NCBI GenBank assembly: GCA_014529385.2
Contig: CM043971.1
Location: 89,517,340 to 89,581,339, forward strand
Direction: 5' to 3'
From: Adiantum capillus-veneris
Taxonomy: Eukaryota; Streptophyta; Polypodiopsida; Polypodiales; Pteridaceae
DNA length: 64,000 bases
In this document: positions 21,671 through 34,276 of the stretch, in pieces
Layout: each line of letters begins with the position of its first letter
Numbering within the stretch: position 1 is the first letter of the stretch
Notes under the pieces: model-generated
The model's input: only the letters and a program-made list of their open reading frames with translations
What the model was told of the DNA's origin: nothing
The model's database searches: none
Translations under genes and position numbers: made by a program

Positions 21671-23480
21671 GATGCTACACATTATAGCCACATGCTAGTT
21701 GTTGTAGCCCACATGATATTTGCTCTTTACCACATGTAGTTCATATCCCTTTCACCATTTATTTCCACCTTCCATCTTGAGCCTACATAAAGCTATTATG
21801 ATAAACTTGTATCTTCTCTTTGATTCTAATCAATCATCATTTCATTGTATTGAGTACACTATCTCTAATATACTTATCTCCTCTTGCTATGGTGCTCACA
21901 CAATGATCAATGCCACATTGGTCTATCCACTATGGCACTTACACAACATAAACACATGAGAGCAGCCCGCCTGCTCCTAGTGAATCCACATCCATTCAAA
22001 GTCTAAGGAAGCTAAAAAGATATTCTTGAGCCATGAGTTGTTCAAGAGATACAGATGGTATCTCAGTTGTATATTGTTAAGCTGGAATATGAATTAAGAA
22101 AACTGAAAGGGCACCTCTTGCAAAGCACAAAGCAAAGCCCAATCAACAAGAACACTCAAGAGATGGTTGAGGAAACAATAGTGTGGAAGAACCTTGTGTA
22201 GCACGATGGCCTTGGAGAGTAGGAGCAAGAGGAGAAGAAGATTGGAGGTCAAGGAGCAAGAATAATAGATGGACAATGGCTGCAAGTGTAATTGACCTTC
22301 ACTCTTTCTACACCTCAAGTGGTGACTCATGAGCACTGAGCAGATAGGCTAAGGTTGTAGGTTGTACCTCAATAATGAGACCACACCCATGCAAAGGATC
22401 TACCTTAGCAGATACCCTCACAAAACCCTCCATGGTAGCAAATCTATGTCGGCTTTGTTCCATCGTGGCTGAGTGTGGCACTCATTCACTCCTAGGTTCC
22501 AACTTATATGGTGCTCTCCCTCTCTCTCTCTCTCTCTCCTTTGCAAGAGGCCAAGGGTCAAGAGAAGGCACTCATGATCTCATTATGCAATGTTCCCAGG
22601 TTATTATCCAATGTTAACTATGGAACATGACACTAGACAAGAACTACCCTTCATAGTGCATTGCTTCAAATGCTATACATTAAGATTAAAAAACATAATT
22701 TGGGGTTTCATTGACAGTCCTCATGTGAGGGCTCTTCTTCTATTGTAGGTTGACAAGCCTCCTCGATCACTTCTATTTTTCCTCTGGCTTGCTTGCATTT
22801 GCCACATAATGTGGGAATTGCTATAAAAAAAAAGATTACAAAACATAATTTAGAAGAAAACTCATGCTAGTATGATACTTTGAGTTCAAGATACCCAATC
22901 CCAAAATTGAATGTATCAAGTAACCTTTAAAGACCTCAAGCACAACATGTACCTTGAGGGGACAACCTTTTCAAAGAAGGGTTTTGGATTAAAAAACAAG
23001 AGAGTTACAAAGATAGTTACATTTGAGAGTTAGAAGGAACCGGACTTGAGATGGCTTGATTCCAGCCTTCATAGCTCTTGCATTTTTCAATGGAGATAAT
23101 CACTTCCTTTCTTTCTTGTACAATTTCTTTAAAGGTCACTTTTGAGAGGTTTTCTTCAAATATGGGACAGTTCGTGGCCATCCAAATTTTAAAGTACATT
23201 CAAAGATTCTAGGGGTCTTTTAGAGTGCCACATTAAAGAGAGAAAAAAAGCACATCCAGTGAACAACAATACTATGTAACGTAGAAAATATGAAATATAT
23301 CAAAAAATAAGAAACAACATTCTTAAATTGGGACAATCGTGTATTCTTTGGATGGTAACTTCTTGTTTATAGGTAGTTGGAGGTTCAATATGTGGATCCA
23401 CTGCTAAGAGACTGTGATAGCTATTAGGTAGTGAGAGATAGTGACTTTAATATAATCGTGAAAGCACCATGATTCTCCCT
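21671..23480. other. Decayed repeat DNA, mostly unassigned
   Basis: 21735-21890 repeats 12600-12735. The ADTLTKP-containing frame near 22380-22470 hints at a copia RNase H end. A (CT)n run lies at 22518-22539. Nothing else is recognised. Confidence 0.4.
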
Positions 23481-23768
23481 TCATAAGGAAAGTTTTCAAA
23501 ACTCATTCTCCCTCCATTAAAATTGTTACTCTCAAAACTATGACTTCTTCTTCTTCCCACCCAAAAAGCTCTAGGGGTTGCTCTACTCTCTCCCCAACTA
23601 ATCTCACCATGAGTCTAGCAACCTTCATAAGGAAAGTTTTCAAAACTCATTCTCCCTCCATTAAAATTGTTACTCTCAAAACTATGACTTCTTCTTCTTC
23701 CCACCCAAAAAGCTCTAGGGGTTGCTCTACTCTCTCCCCAACTAATCTCACCATGAGTCTAGCAAGAA
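23481..23768 (+). repeat. Perfect 144-bp tandem duplication
   Basis: The unit starting TCATAAGGAAAGTTTTC occurs at 23481 and again at 23625, with no difference seen over about 140 bp. The open frame through it simply repeats the same peptide. Confidence 0.9.
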
Positions 23769-23881
23769 GGCCACGCATAGCATAAGCTCTATTTTCATTT
23801 TAAACTCTCTCACCGCTACAAATAATCAATGGCAAGAGAAAAGGATAAGCAAAGGTTATTGGGTTCTCATGGAGTCAAGGA

Positions 23882-23904
23882 GGGGGGGGGGGGGGGGGGG
23901 GGGG
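23882..23904. repeat. Poly(G) run of 23
   Basis: An uninterrupted G homopolymer is followed by a short GA run. Homopolymers of this length are prone to sequencing length error. Confidence 0.9.
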
Positions 23905-24737
23905 AGAGAGATCCTCTATAGTAAATATTTTTTGTTCTACATGGAAAGAAAAAGTACTAGATTTCAAAGTGGAAGTTGGTAAGAAGAGTGTAAAAGAGGT
24001 TTTAATTCAACACGCTTTCACTCGCTCTGATGTGATTGCTTATGGTGGTAATGTCTCAATGGTACATTATCCATGATGCAACGATAAATGGATTCTATTG
24101 CAATGGCTCCTCTCACACTTAACTCTTAATTTATAAATCTTTATCTTCTTTTGTTCTCTTACATTTACAAATGTTTATCTAAGAATGGGAGCACGTAGAG
24201 TGCATTATACGCCTCATCTCTGTAACCCATGCTCACATTGGTGTCTTACAATATGCGATAAGAACTAGCAAGAGCCTTGTAGAAAAAGGCATATTCTTCT
24301 ACGACTATTTTTACCAACTTAATCAAAGGAATAAAAAAGGAACATTGGTAAAGGTTCCTTTACCAACTAACTGAAACTCCATGGACGCGCCAGTTCTCAA
24401 CACAACATTGAGTGAGAAAGTGTAGAGTAAGCTCTATAGATGTACAAAGATCTCTCCAAAACTTTGTACCCACTAAATTGTTCAGCCTTGCAAATTTCTA
24501 TCATATTCGTACAATTGTTGAGCTCTTTAACACCTGCAATGTACATGTTGCTAAGACTATGCTAGTTTGCAAATCCCTTGAATCTTCTCAATAGAGACTG
24601 GTATGTGAAAGAGGTGGATGGTACATGCTGCGAGATTGCACTTGACATTGTGTTTATCAAGTGTATGATTGCCACTCAATTGCTTATTAGATCTACTTTT
24701 GGTACAAGCGTTCTCACTTCATCGGAAGTTGCTATGT
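23905..24737. other. Unassigned non-coding DNA
   Basis: No coding motif, RNA gene or repeat family is recognised between the G run and the left LTR of the next element. Confidence 0.4.
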
Positions 24738-25089
24738 TGATGGGTTCGTTTGATGCAAAAGCGTACTCCCTAATGACCGATGGCTAGCGTTAGGCTGTGG
24801 AGGGTGAAGACTTAGCTTGGCCATGGTGTTAGGTTTAGAATAGAGATATGGATATTAGGGTTAGGTTACACCAGTTGCAAGAGCATAAAGGGAGAGAGTA
24901 TAGACACAATGATAATGCTCAAAATGCAATGCTTCATTAGAAAATAGCCTCTAATATAGGCTCAGTGTTTTACAATCATTGGCTAGATAGGTTGCATCCT
25001 TTTGTTATTGGACCATGTCATCATTTATCTCTTCTTAGGTGGCTAGAGGGCTTTCCCACATAGTGCCACAAGTTGGGCTTACCCTAACA
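24738..25089 (-). repeat. 3' LTR of the short LTR element
   Basis: The 352-bp LTR ends CCCATCA on the element strand and starts TGTTAGGG beside the purine tract. Confidence 0.78.
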
Positions 25090-26363
25090 ATCGCCCCCTT
25101 AAGCCAAACTTGAGGGTTTACAAAGACTTCATATGTTTTGATTCACATGGGTGACACATAGGTTTCACACAAATAAGAATATTGTTGCACATGAAAAAAA
25201 GGTATTGCATCCACATAAACTGTCTCCCCTCAAACACAAACGAGGATGAAGTTACACAAATTCGCCTCCCATATCACAATGGGTGTAGGCACACAAACTT
25301 ATCCTCACACATTAGGGTGTAGGTACACACAAACCTTCCCTAACACAAAAGGGTAAGCACTGAGTGCACACATATTCACATGGTTATTGTTGTTTATAGT
25401 TTGGAGGAATTTCTCCCCCACATAAATATGCAATAAGTTGTTTGTTTGTTGTCATTATCTTCGTCTTCATGTTGTGTCTTTGTTTGATGTTGTTGTCTTA
25501 TCTTTGTCATGCATCTTCATCACGTCATTTTGTTGATGTCGATCTTCATTGGTCCATTGTGTTGAGGGTTCAACCATCTTGGCTAATGTCGTAATGCACA
25601 CAGTAGGGTAGGTCTTACCACATTTAGTGGCAATGTCTAGTCCTTGTGATATGTCTGAAAATATAAAATCATCTTGAAAAAGAGTGATAGCTTACATGTC
25701 AAATTTGGTGTAATGCATGGACGGGGTCATTTGCAAGGTGCACTTTGTGCAAAATAATCCTCATAAAGGATTTTTTTTTATTTGAGTGTGAAGCCACCTT
25801 CTCTCACGAGAAGCACCTCTTCACCAAAGCCTGGGGATCTTTTTAATGCTCTTTGATGATGCTTTGAAGATTTTCTTTGATGCGTAGCTTATGTTGCTCT
25901 TTTACTCGCAAGAATTGTCCCTTGGTAAGGGGGGGTTTGAACTTTAGCAAAGGGGAGCTTAGGCCAAGCCATGTGAACGAGGACCTGCAGGAGTGGGTGC
26001 TTTGGAGCATAAGGCTCCGAGAAGGTGGGAAAAGCCCTTGGATAAGATAAGGCCCTTGTTTCCGTTGGTGTGACAAGTCAAGCACAGGATGGCCCGCTAG
26101 CGGACCCGAAAGGAGCTAGTGAAGCGATTTCGAGGCGGCTTTGGCATCCGCCGACAACGGTGGTGCTCCAACCAATGTATTCAACAAATTTGAGCACTAT
26201 TGTGAGGTCCGTTCCGGTTGCTTCATTACCAAAAATAGGACTTGAGGCTACAATGCAAGACAAAGCATTAACCCTATTGAATACAAGCTAAGCCAACTGG
26301 ACCAACCTCAACCACATGAGGGAACCCCTAAAAAATATAATGTTCTACCCGCAATAACATGAG

Positions 26364-26365
<2 letters not shown>

Positions 26366-26405
<40 letters not shown>
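26366..26405. repeat. (CT)n-(CA)n microsatellite
   Basis: A short CT run followed by about 27 bases of CA lies inside the short LTR element. Confidence 0.85.
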
Positions 26406-26408
<3 letters not shown>

Positions 26409-26831
26409 ACGCAAGTTTGGAAAGGATGATTAGTGACTCTAATTAAATGCAAAATGGGTGAGTAAGGGCTCCTTGAAAGGCTACTGAAAAGGGCTATACA
26501 CACACAAAATATACCCAAATTTTAAAATGTGCTATCTTGATTGTAGCTAGCTCCAATTGATGCAATTGAGGGCTCTATGAGAAGGCATCGGGGAGCACTT
26601 TGCACAGGCATAAAATGTAAAATCAATTGAATAATATGATGATAGAAATGCTAATGCAACATGGGTTGAACGTGAACACAAAAGCACACTAAAAAGTTAT
26701 GCGCGCGTGCACACACGCACACACACACAATTATTAGAAAGCCACTTATCAAAAGCTCACTAATAAAGAACCAGTGGTAGTGGACCATTGGTATTGCCAA
26801 GAACGTACCCAAGCTTAATTAGAGATGCTAT

Positions 26832-26837
<6 letters not shown>

Positions 26838-26876
<39 letters not shown>
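26838..26876. repeat. (GA)n microsatellite
   Basis: About 38 bases of GA lie shortly inside the PBS of the short LTR element. Confidence 0.9.
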
Positions 26877-26880
<4 letters not shown>

Positions 26881-26910
26881 AGGGAGAGGGAGAAGTTAAT
26901 CAAACCGTCG

Positions 26911-26922
26911 GCTTTGATACCA
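26911..26922 (-). other. Primer-binding site of the short LTR element
   Basis: TGGTATCAAAGC on the minus strand is complementary, with one difference, to the 3' end of initiator tRNA-Met. It lies two bases inside the right LTR. Confidence 0.75.
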
Positions 26923-26924
26923 CT

Positions 26925-27215
26925 TGATGGGTTAGTTGATGCGGAATCATACTCCCTAATCAGCAATGGCTAGCGTTAGACTATGGAGGGTAAAGCCTTA
27001 GCTTGGCCATGGTGTTAGGGTTAGGGTTAGAGAAATGGAGATTAGGGTTAGGTTACACCGATTGCAAGAGCATAAGGGAGAGAGTATAGACACAACGAGA
27101 ATCCTCAAAGTGCAATGCTTCATTAAAAATAGCATCTAATATGGAGTAAGTGCTTTACAATCATTGGCTAGATAGGTTGCATCCTTTTGCTATTGGACCA
27201 TGTCATCATCTAGCT
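26925..27215 (-). repeat. 5' LTR of the short LTR element, truncated
   Basis: It matches 24738-25030. Alignment is lost after CATGTCATCATCTAGCT at about 27215. It contains GTTAGGGTTAGGGTTAG near 27013-27031, expanded relative to the other LTR. Confidence 0.72.
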
Positions 27216-28094
27216 CCAACTCCGACATGACATAGTGAAAGGAGTCATTGTCACCCCTCAAGGTTTTATTTCTTGATAGACGGACACAAACTTTTGATAC
27301 ATTATATGATATTGTAGGTACATGACAATATCAATATTAAGAATTTTGAAAAAATTTAGGTATCTCAGTTATGTAAGATAAAAAGTGTGAGTATTTATTT
27401 GTAAAAGAACTCTTAAGTTTTACTCATTATACCTTGGGTGGGAATAACCATTTTGAAATATTTTAAGATTTATTAAGTGACCTTTCCTTATCAAACAAGA
27501 ATGCTTTGCATTTTATACTTTTCAGGTGTATCAATGATAAATACAAAAAGAGAGAGACCATGTATGCTTTGGGTCCGTATAATCGATGACATTGTAGGAT
27601 CTACCTAGGTATTGGTCACTACTAAATAAGGAGAGTTCAATTGTGTAGCATTGAATATGTTTATGATGCATACAAAGAGAGCCGACCAATAAGCATTGTG
27701 CCTATGGTCCTATGGTGTTGCCGGTGCTTTGTATGTTCTCTCCTTTCACGTGTGGACCCTATTCAACATGCAAGAAGTTTTGTGAAATTTGGAGTAATGA
27801 AGGTTTTCAAACTTTCACGTAAAGTAATTATTTTTGCCTCTTCAAATCAATATTATAAATTGAGGAATCTCTTAGTGTTGATGTGTGTCACACGTTTTGC
27901 TAATAGAAAATTTCAAATGTAGAAATTCTATCTTCAACAACCAAAGGAGTTATTGTAAGAAATTTACTTATGTTATCACATATATGGTTTTGTGGATAAA
28001 CTTTGAATTCTCTATGTTTTCTTTGGATTACACAAAACTAATATTTTTGAAACAACTACTTGGTACAAGTCCCAAGTGTTCCATTTGCGCTCAA
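27216..28094. other. Unassigned AT-rich DNA
   Basis: No supported gene is seen. Confidence 0.4.
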
Positions 28095-28158
<64 letters not shown>

Positions 28159-28190
28159 AGCGCACGCACGTGCACACACACACACACACA
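28095..28190. repeat. (CT)n-(CA)n compound microsatellite
   Basis: About 24 bases of CT and about 38 bases of CA are followed by a degenerate CA-rich stretch with GCACGCACG. Confidence 0.9.
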
Positions 28191-28659
28191 ACTGATCGAA
28201 TAGATCTTTGGCGTCTCTTGGGATTGTTCCTACTATGTTAAAAGTCCTCTTCTTATTCTTATTCTTCTTCTTTGCGTGACCATGTTGAGCATTATACTTA
28301 CAAGATATACCATGCCACTTTGAGATAAAAGTATAGGATAAATGTAGCATAAGAATCACAATCCAATAGGATTCATGATGTTTTACTTGGAAAATATGCA
28401 TTATGCAAGGCTACCATGAGAGAATGTTTAGGATAAACGTAGCATAAGGATAAAAATACAATGGGAATCATGATGGTTTGAACAAGTGTGACAAGGTAGC
28501 ATACCAATATATGTTCATGTGCATGTGTAGTGATCAAAACAATGTCGAAGAGATTTCTTATTATTTATACTCATGAACAAAGTGATATAAGACAAGGTGA
28601 AGTGTGTGATTGGTGGACACTTTGGTAATACATTTAAACGGGCAAAGCAGTTACCAGAA

Positions 28660-28732
28660 GGGGATGTAGCTCAAATGGTAGAGCGATCGCTTCGCATGCG
28701 ATAGGCAGCGGGATCGATGCCCGCCGTCTCCA
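28660..28732 (+). tRNA. tRNA-Ala (anticodon CGC)
   Basis: The 73-base sequence folds as a full cloverleaf. The acceptor stem GGGGATG pairs with CGTCTCC and includes G3:U70, the alanine identity pair. The D-stem is GCTC/GAGC. The anticodon stem ATCGC/GCGAT encloses loop TTCGCAT with anticodon CGC at 28693-28695, which decodes GCG. The T-stem GCGGG/CCCGC encloses ATCGATG, and the discriminator base is A. No intron is present and CCA is not encoded, as expected for a nuclear gene. A TTTT at about 28753-28756 can terminate RNA polymerase III. The T-loop starts with A where T54 is normal, so the internal B-box promoter is one base off consensus and activity is uncertain. Confidence 0.92.
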
Positions 28733-29084
28733 CGCTGTCCTTGATTTGCTGCTTTTGCAACCCCTCTATCTCTCTCCAGGCACACCTCTTTCCTGCATTT
28801 TGGCTCTCTCCCGAGACCCCAACCCAAAAACGAAAAAAACGTTCGATTTCATTTATCTTTTACTTTAAATGAGGCCCTTTGCACGCTCTAGACATGCACT
28901 TAGCATGTTTTCTACATTACTACTAGCTAGCTACTCTCACTCTCTCTACCTCCATTAATTAATTACCTCCTACTGCACATTAACTACACTAGAACAAAAC
29001 TAACTCATAGAGTCCGTAGCAATCATCGCACCTCGGTCCTCTAGGCTCATTGTAGGGTGTTTTCTGGGTATATCCATCCCCATA
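28733..29084. other. tRNA 3' flank, unassigned
   Basis: Only the T-run following the tRNA gene is interpretable. Confidence 0.4.
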
Positions 29085-29282
29085 CACAAGAAGATTTAGA
29101 AATTTTCTCGTGTAGGAAAAGTCTTTTTCAATGTTTTTCATACAATGCATAACATCATGAGCTTTTGCAGAGGCACCGCATACCTAGCTAGGCATGCAAT
29201 GCCTCCTTCAGAGAAGCTCATGATGTTTAGGTAAAGTCACGATGTGGGAATTATTGTGAGAATTTGTCCAAAACTTCTTGTG
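29085..29282. mobile_element. CACTA-like palindromic MITE, copy B
   Basis: This 198-bp relative of 2212-2490 has the same CACAAGAAG and CTTCTTGTG ends and the same ACATCATGAGCTT inner blocks on both arms. It lacks the GC-rich centre of copy A. It is flanked by the 3-bp repeat ATA (29082-29084 and 29283-29285). Confidence 0.78.
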
Positions 29283-30339
29283 ATAGAAAATTACATATTC
29301 AACCGCAACATCGGAGTGTACGGATTCTTACATGTGAGATAAGCACAAGGAAGGATCCCTCGAGATTCATTAAGGATTACCGTATAGTACCACGTGAGTG
29401 TAAGAGAGCGCGGTTTTACAAGGGAAAAAAGGTGCATTTTACGAAGCATAGTTTCATTGTAGGGGTAAATAAGGTGAGTTTGGTACATAGGTGGCATCTC
29501 TTTTTCTTTCTTTTACTAGCAAATTCCCCGAGGAGAGGACAAGAAGAATATCTCAAGCATGCAAGCCAAAAAACCATTGTTTAAAAAGAACCAAGGTATA
29601 TAGTAAGGCATGCACCTAATTGAATATTTTTGAGTGCTTCAATGGACTGCCTTATGTTGGTCTGAAATTTGTACCCTGAAGTTAACAGACAAGATTGCAG
29701 AGAGTTTACTAGGCTTTATTCTATACCATGAGTAGGTGCTTGAATGGTTTTTTTCCACCATGCCTTTTTAATGTAGATGTCATTAATCAATGATATCTTC
29801 TGTGCAATTATGTTGTATTTGCTCATTCAATGTTACAAGAAAATGTTCAAGTGAGCTAAAGTTGTTGCTTAGTTACACACACAAGCTTAGGGCTACCATT
29901 GTTCAAGTGAGCTAAAGTTGTTGCTTAGTTACACACACGAGCTTAGGGCTACCATTCCTTCTAAGCGTCAAATGGCGAATTCCCAAGCTAGTACTAGCAT
30001 AGATTGCCTTTATCAGATCGCCTTGGTTTATGGGAAGTTACTGTCATATGCTTAAACGTCCATGTATTTGAACATACAACCTATGCTTAAGCAAAGATGC
30101 AAACCTCCATGTCAAGCTACAAGAAAACTGCATTACAGTGTAATTTTACTATCCAGATTTCGGAGAAACTGGCTCAACTGACTTGGCCCTCTTATAAGCT
30201 GGATTTGCTTTCCAAAACTTTGTGCAAAGGCAGTGCTAAAATTACAGGTAGAGTTTCACATCAAGTTAATCACCATTGCTCTTATCAGTTTGGTCTCTGT
30301 TGCTCTCCTCAAGGAGAACTTTGGACCACTCAAGACCAC
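29283..30339. other. Unassigned DNA with a 56-bp tandem duplication
   Basis: A unit starting TGTTCAAGTGAGCTAAAG occurs at 29844 and 29900 and differs by one base. No gene is recognised elsewhere in the stretch. Confidence 0.5.
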
Positions 30340-33300
30340 TCTCAGGTAAGTGTACACGTCTGTATACTCAACCGTCTATTGACCATACGTGAAGGTCGGT
30401 GCAGATCGCCTGACCCACTGTGATCTGGTGTTTAACAAAATAACTTTGGTCTTGCCAAAGTTCACTGACAAGCCGCTCTCACTAGCAAAAGTGTGCAATG
30501 CATCGAAGTGTTATTGAATCCCCTCTTGCGAATCTGAGATTTAACATAATATCATCGGCATACAATAGTAATGAGATCCAGGTCCTTGCTAGCTATGCTC
30601 CTCTGTCGCCTCCCCTCTTAATGTAATCTGAAACCTCATTTACATTGTGGGTGGGCTTTGAGATCTGCTGTGATGACTGCTCCTCTAGCTCTCCCTTGGC
30701 TGGTGTAAAGAAATCTGTGATTCGTCTCTGAGACTCTCTCCCCTGATGTCCTCAGCAAGCTCTCCCTAAGTCTGCGCAACTCTAGAAGGAACAATCTGAG
30801 ACATCTCTGATCCTCGTATCTCATGACTCTAGAAAATGGTCCGAAACCTTCTCTGAACAGACAGTGAAAGCGGCTTCGTATCTCATAGTACGCCGGGCAA
30901 TGACATGTGTACTGCAGCTCGGTCTCTGGCTCTAAGTTACACAGGTGACCCCTCGAAATCGGCAGTCTCGATCTGGAGCGGATGTGCGTATCTGCCCAAT
31001 AGCGCATCGTATCCCATGAGATAAGTGTGTCTCCATGTATGCAGGCCTAGTCACAAAACCGTCCTCCGTGAGAGATAAATGAAATAAAATGTTAAATTAA
31101 TCGTCTTCAAAAGGCCAAAATGATGTATGAGACCAAACCACTACAATCATGTATAATCCTAATGAATCTGATACAATGTCAAGGTACAAAATAAAATGAA
31201 AGGAAATAAGATAAAGTCTAAATGGCTATTGTCATGAATCTAAGCAGCTCAGAGTTGTCTAGCACTATAAAGTGTGTGACAGTGAAACAATGGGTAGTAC
31301 AATCGTGGTGTATGAACATCAATGTCTGAGGATGTCCGGCCCCGGGTGCTGTCCGAGGATGTATTGCATTCGTCATCGTAGAACTCATCGATGTCCACCA
31401 TGGTAAGTACTCATACTGGGCGTCTTGCATGTCGAGCTAAAGTAATTCGTATCCTCTGGCGTAGTCTCCGTCGATGTTGTGAGGTACTCCTCAATCACGG
31501 GTGTTTGGATCTCCCTGGCTTTGTAGCCCAATCGATCAGCGTACCTTTGGTGTGGGTGATATCTGGGCTCTACTAAGTGGCCTGCCCCTCTTATCTGCCA
31601 GTAGGTGGCCTAAAAAAATCTGTAATCTGCCTTTGAGACTATCTTTGTGCAGGCTCTCTTTGTGTCTGCGTATCTCGAGTAGCAATAACCCAAGACATCT
31701 CTTATCCTCATATCTCATGACCCTAGATAGTGGTCCAAAACACTCTCTGAAGAGATAGTGAAATCGCCCCCGTATCTCGTAGTACACCAGACAGTGACAT
31801 ATGTAATGCAACTTTGTCTCGAGCTCCAAATGGCAAAGCTAGCATATCTTAGCCTTTGGAGGTATCCCCCTAATCTCGACCTCAAGCTGATGTGAAGAGG
31901 TGTGTGGTTGACAAATAGCACACCATATCCCCCAAAATAAACGTGTATCCGAGCTTGAGAGAGTGAATTAGGGTTTCACTTCATCAAAATGTGTATCCAT
32001 GTAACTAGGTCTAGTCACCAACCGTCAATTGGAGAAGATGCCCGCTTTAGAAAGCCATCTTCGTGCCCAACTCTCATGTCGGCTAAATCCAAGTTCTCCT
32101 CGTGTCAAGCTGAGACGGCTCCTAACGAACGAGCCTAATGATCTTTGTGTGCGTAATAGACAGAGAGGGTGCATCCAGGGAGTAATGGAAAGGAAGCAAT
32201 CTATCCACATTGAAATTGTGGAACTAAAACCATGGTGTCATCTATCCATACCAGCAAGGACAATCCCCCTGCAATGCTAGCTGTCAGGAAGACTTGAGCT
32301 AAGCGAGCATATCTGTGTTTAGGGAGGTCCCATAAACTGTGCATAAAGGAGACTAATCTAGTGAGTGTGTGGACCATGAGTGGAGATGCAGCCATCTCTG
32401 CTCTGATAATCTCACGTGGTATTGAAGCCTTAGCTCTAATCATCCGAGAGATTAGAGAAACCAAAGGCCTCTCCATACATCTCCACCCACCAGTGCTACC
32501 AGATCTGCTATGGTGGTCCATTGAGGGTCCCCATATCTAGACTCCATAAAGCACAGCTGACATCACTAAAGTATCAAAGAGCCATAGCTTTGATTGAGGT
32601 TCCTAGAATTGAACCTGCGAACACATCCTCTCTAAGCTCTGGTCAATCTAGTCTCAGCTTCACTTCTCAATGAAGACACTGGCGCACTAAAGACTATCCC
32701 AAGGTAAGTGTATGCATCTGTATACTCCACTCTTGGCCATAAGAAAATGTGGGTGCTCATGTCCTAACCCATTGTGGTGTGGTATTAAATACCATAACTT
32801 TGATTTTGCGAAGGTTGACAGACAATCCAATATTGTGGACAAACACATGTAAAGCATCTAAGTGAAGTTGCAACCCCTTTGGGGAATCACAAATCAGCAC
32901 AATTCGTCAGCATATAACAACAACAAAATCCACGTCCCAACCAACTAAGCTCCTTTGCCACCTTCCCTCTCAATGTAATCAAAAACCTCATCCACATACA
33001 TGCCAAAGAGCGTCGAAGAGGGAGAAAAGAAAAGAAATGAAATGGCAATTTTATATTAAGCGTCCTCAAAAGGCCAAAATGACCTATGAGACCAAAAAGT
33101 TACAACGTGGTGAATATGATACAATGTTCGAGTACCAAAAATAAAAAGGAAAGGTACTGAAATGGAACTGTGTAGGATATGAGTCGTGGGGTGGAGGGGG
33201 GAATGTGAGCTCTGTTGTGGTAGCTGCTCATCCGACTGCCCAGTGTCCACTCTAAAGAAGTCTGTGATCTGTCTTCAAGACTAGCTAACCTCTCCCCTCA

Positions 33301-34276
33301 TCAAGCTCTCTCTGTGTCTACGCAACTCGAGCAAAAACAGTCCCAGAGATCTCTGGTCCTCATACCCCATGACTCTAGAGAGTAGTCCAAAGCCCTCTCT
33401 AAACAAGGAGTGAAAGTGGCCTCGTATCTCATAGTAGTGCAACTCATCTCCGGCTTCATGTGACATAGGAGACATGTCCTTGCCTCTGCTGGTACTCCAC
33501 TGTATCTACTAGTCTCAACCCGAAACTGGTGTGAAGATGTGCATATCTAGCCAATAGTGCATCGTATCCCATGAGATAAGTGGGTCTCTATGTATCCCAT
33601 CTTTGTGCCCAGTTGCTATGCCGGCTGTATCCAAGTCCTCCTGGTTTCTAGATGAGTCAAGTCCTGGTGGATGAACCTGGTGATCTCAGACTGTGTAAGA
33701 GCCAGAGATGATGTATCCAGAGATGGTGTATCCGATGAGTATTGGAAAGGGGACAACCTGTCCATGCTAAACCCATGTCCCTGAAACCATGATGTCATCT
33801 CCCCATGCCAGCATGTTGTATCTCCCTGCATAGCTAACTATCGAGAGGAGCTAGGCGGGCATATCCATCTTTGGGAAGGTCCCATAAGCGGTGTATAAGG
33901 GAGACTGATCTGGTGGGGGCGGGGGGCGGCAGCTAGCTCTGCTCGAATAATGTCATGTGGTACTGAAGCCTTGGCTCTAATAAGCCGCGAGATCAAAGAG
34001 ACCGGAGGCTTCTCAATGCCTATCCATCCATCAGGGAAACCCGACCTCCCATGATGGTCCAAAGAGGGCCCCCATGTCTGAACTCCACAGAGCAATGCGG
34101 AAGCCACACTAGTGTGAAAAAGCCAGAGCTTTGTCAAACTGAATCTGTGAACACATCCTCTCCAATCCCCCCAATGCTGCATAGGCTCTGGTCAATCTAG
34201 TCTCTAATGCTCTCCTCAATGAAAATGCTGGTCCACTAAGACCACCCCAAGGTAGGTATAAGCATCTGTATATTGA

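Larger units (their letters stand above)
24738..27215 (-). mobile_element. Short non-autonomous LTR retrotransposon
   Basis: Two direct repeats of about 290-350 bp (24738-25089 and 26925-about 27215) share GGCTAGCGTTAG, CTTAGCTTGGCCATGGTGTT, AGGGAGAGAGTATAGACAC and CATTGGCTAGATAGGTTGC. On the minus strand the PBS TGGTATCAAAGC (26911-26922) lies two bases after the right LTR, and the purine tract TTAAGGGGGCGAT (25090-25102) abuts the left LTR, which then starts TGTTAGGG. The right LTR lacks its outer 55 bp or so, so no target duplication can be read. The 1.8-kb interior encodes no gag or pol, making this a TRIM- or LARD-like passenger that would depend on another element's proteins. Confidence 0.78.

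Noticed and set aside
24412-24787. Possible small coding gene before the short LTR element
   Set aside because: 60-70-codon frames only, running into the LTR, without motifs.
27005-27060. Telomere sequence
   Set aside because: Only a few TTAGGG units, inside an LTR, and not the usual plant unit TTTAGGG.
30097-30423. 108-codon plus-strand frame
   Set aside because: Its 3' part is antisense to a LINE reverse transcriptase fragment and the rest has no recognisable features.
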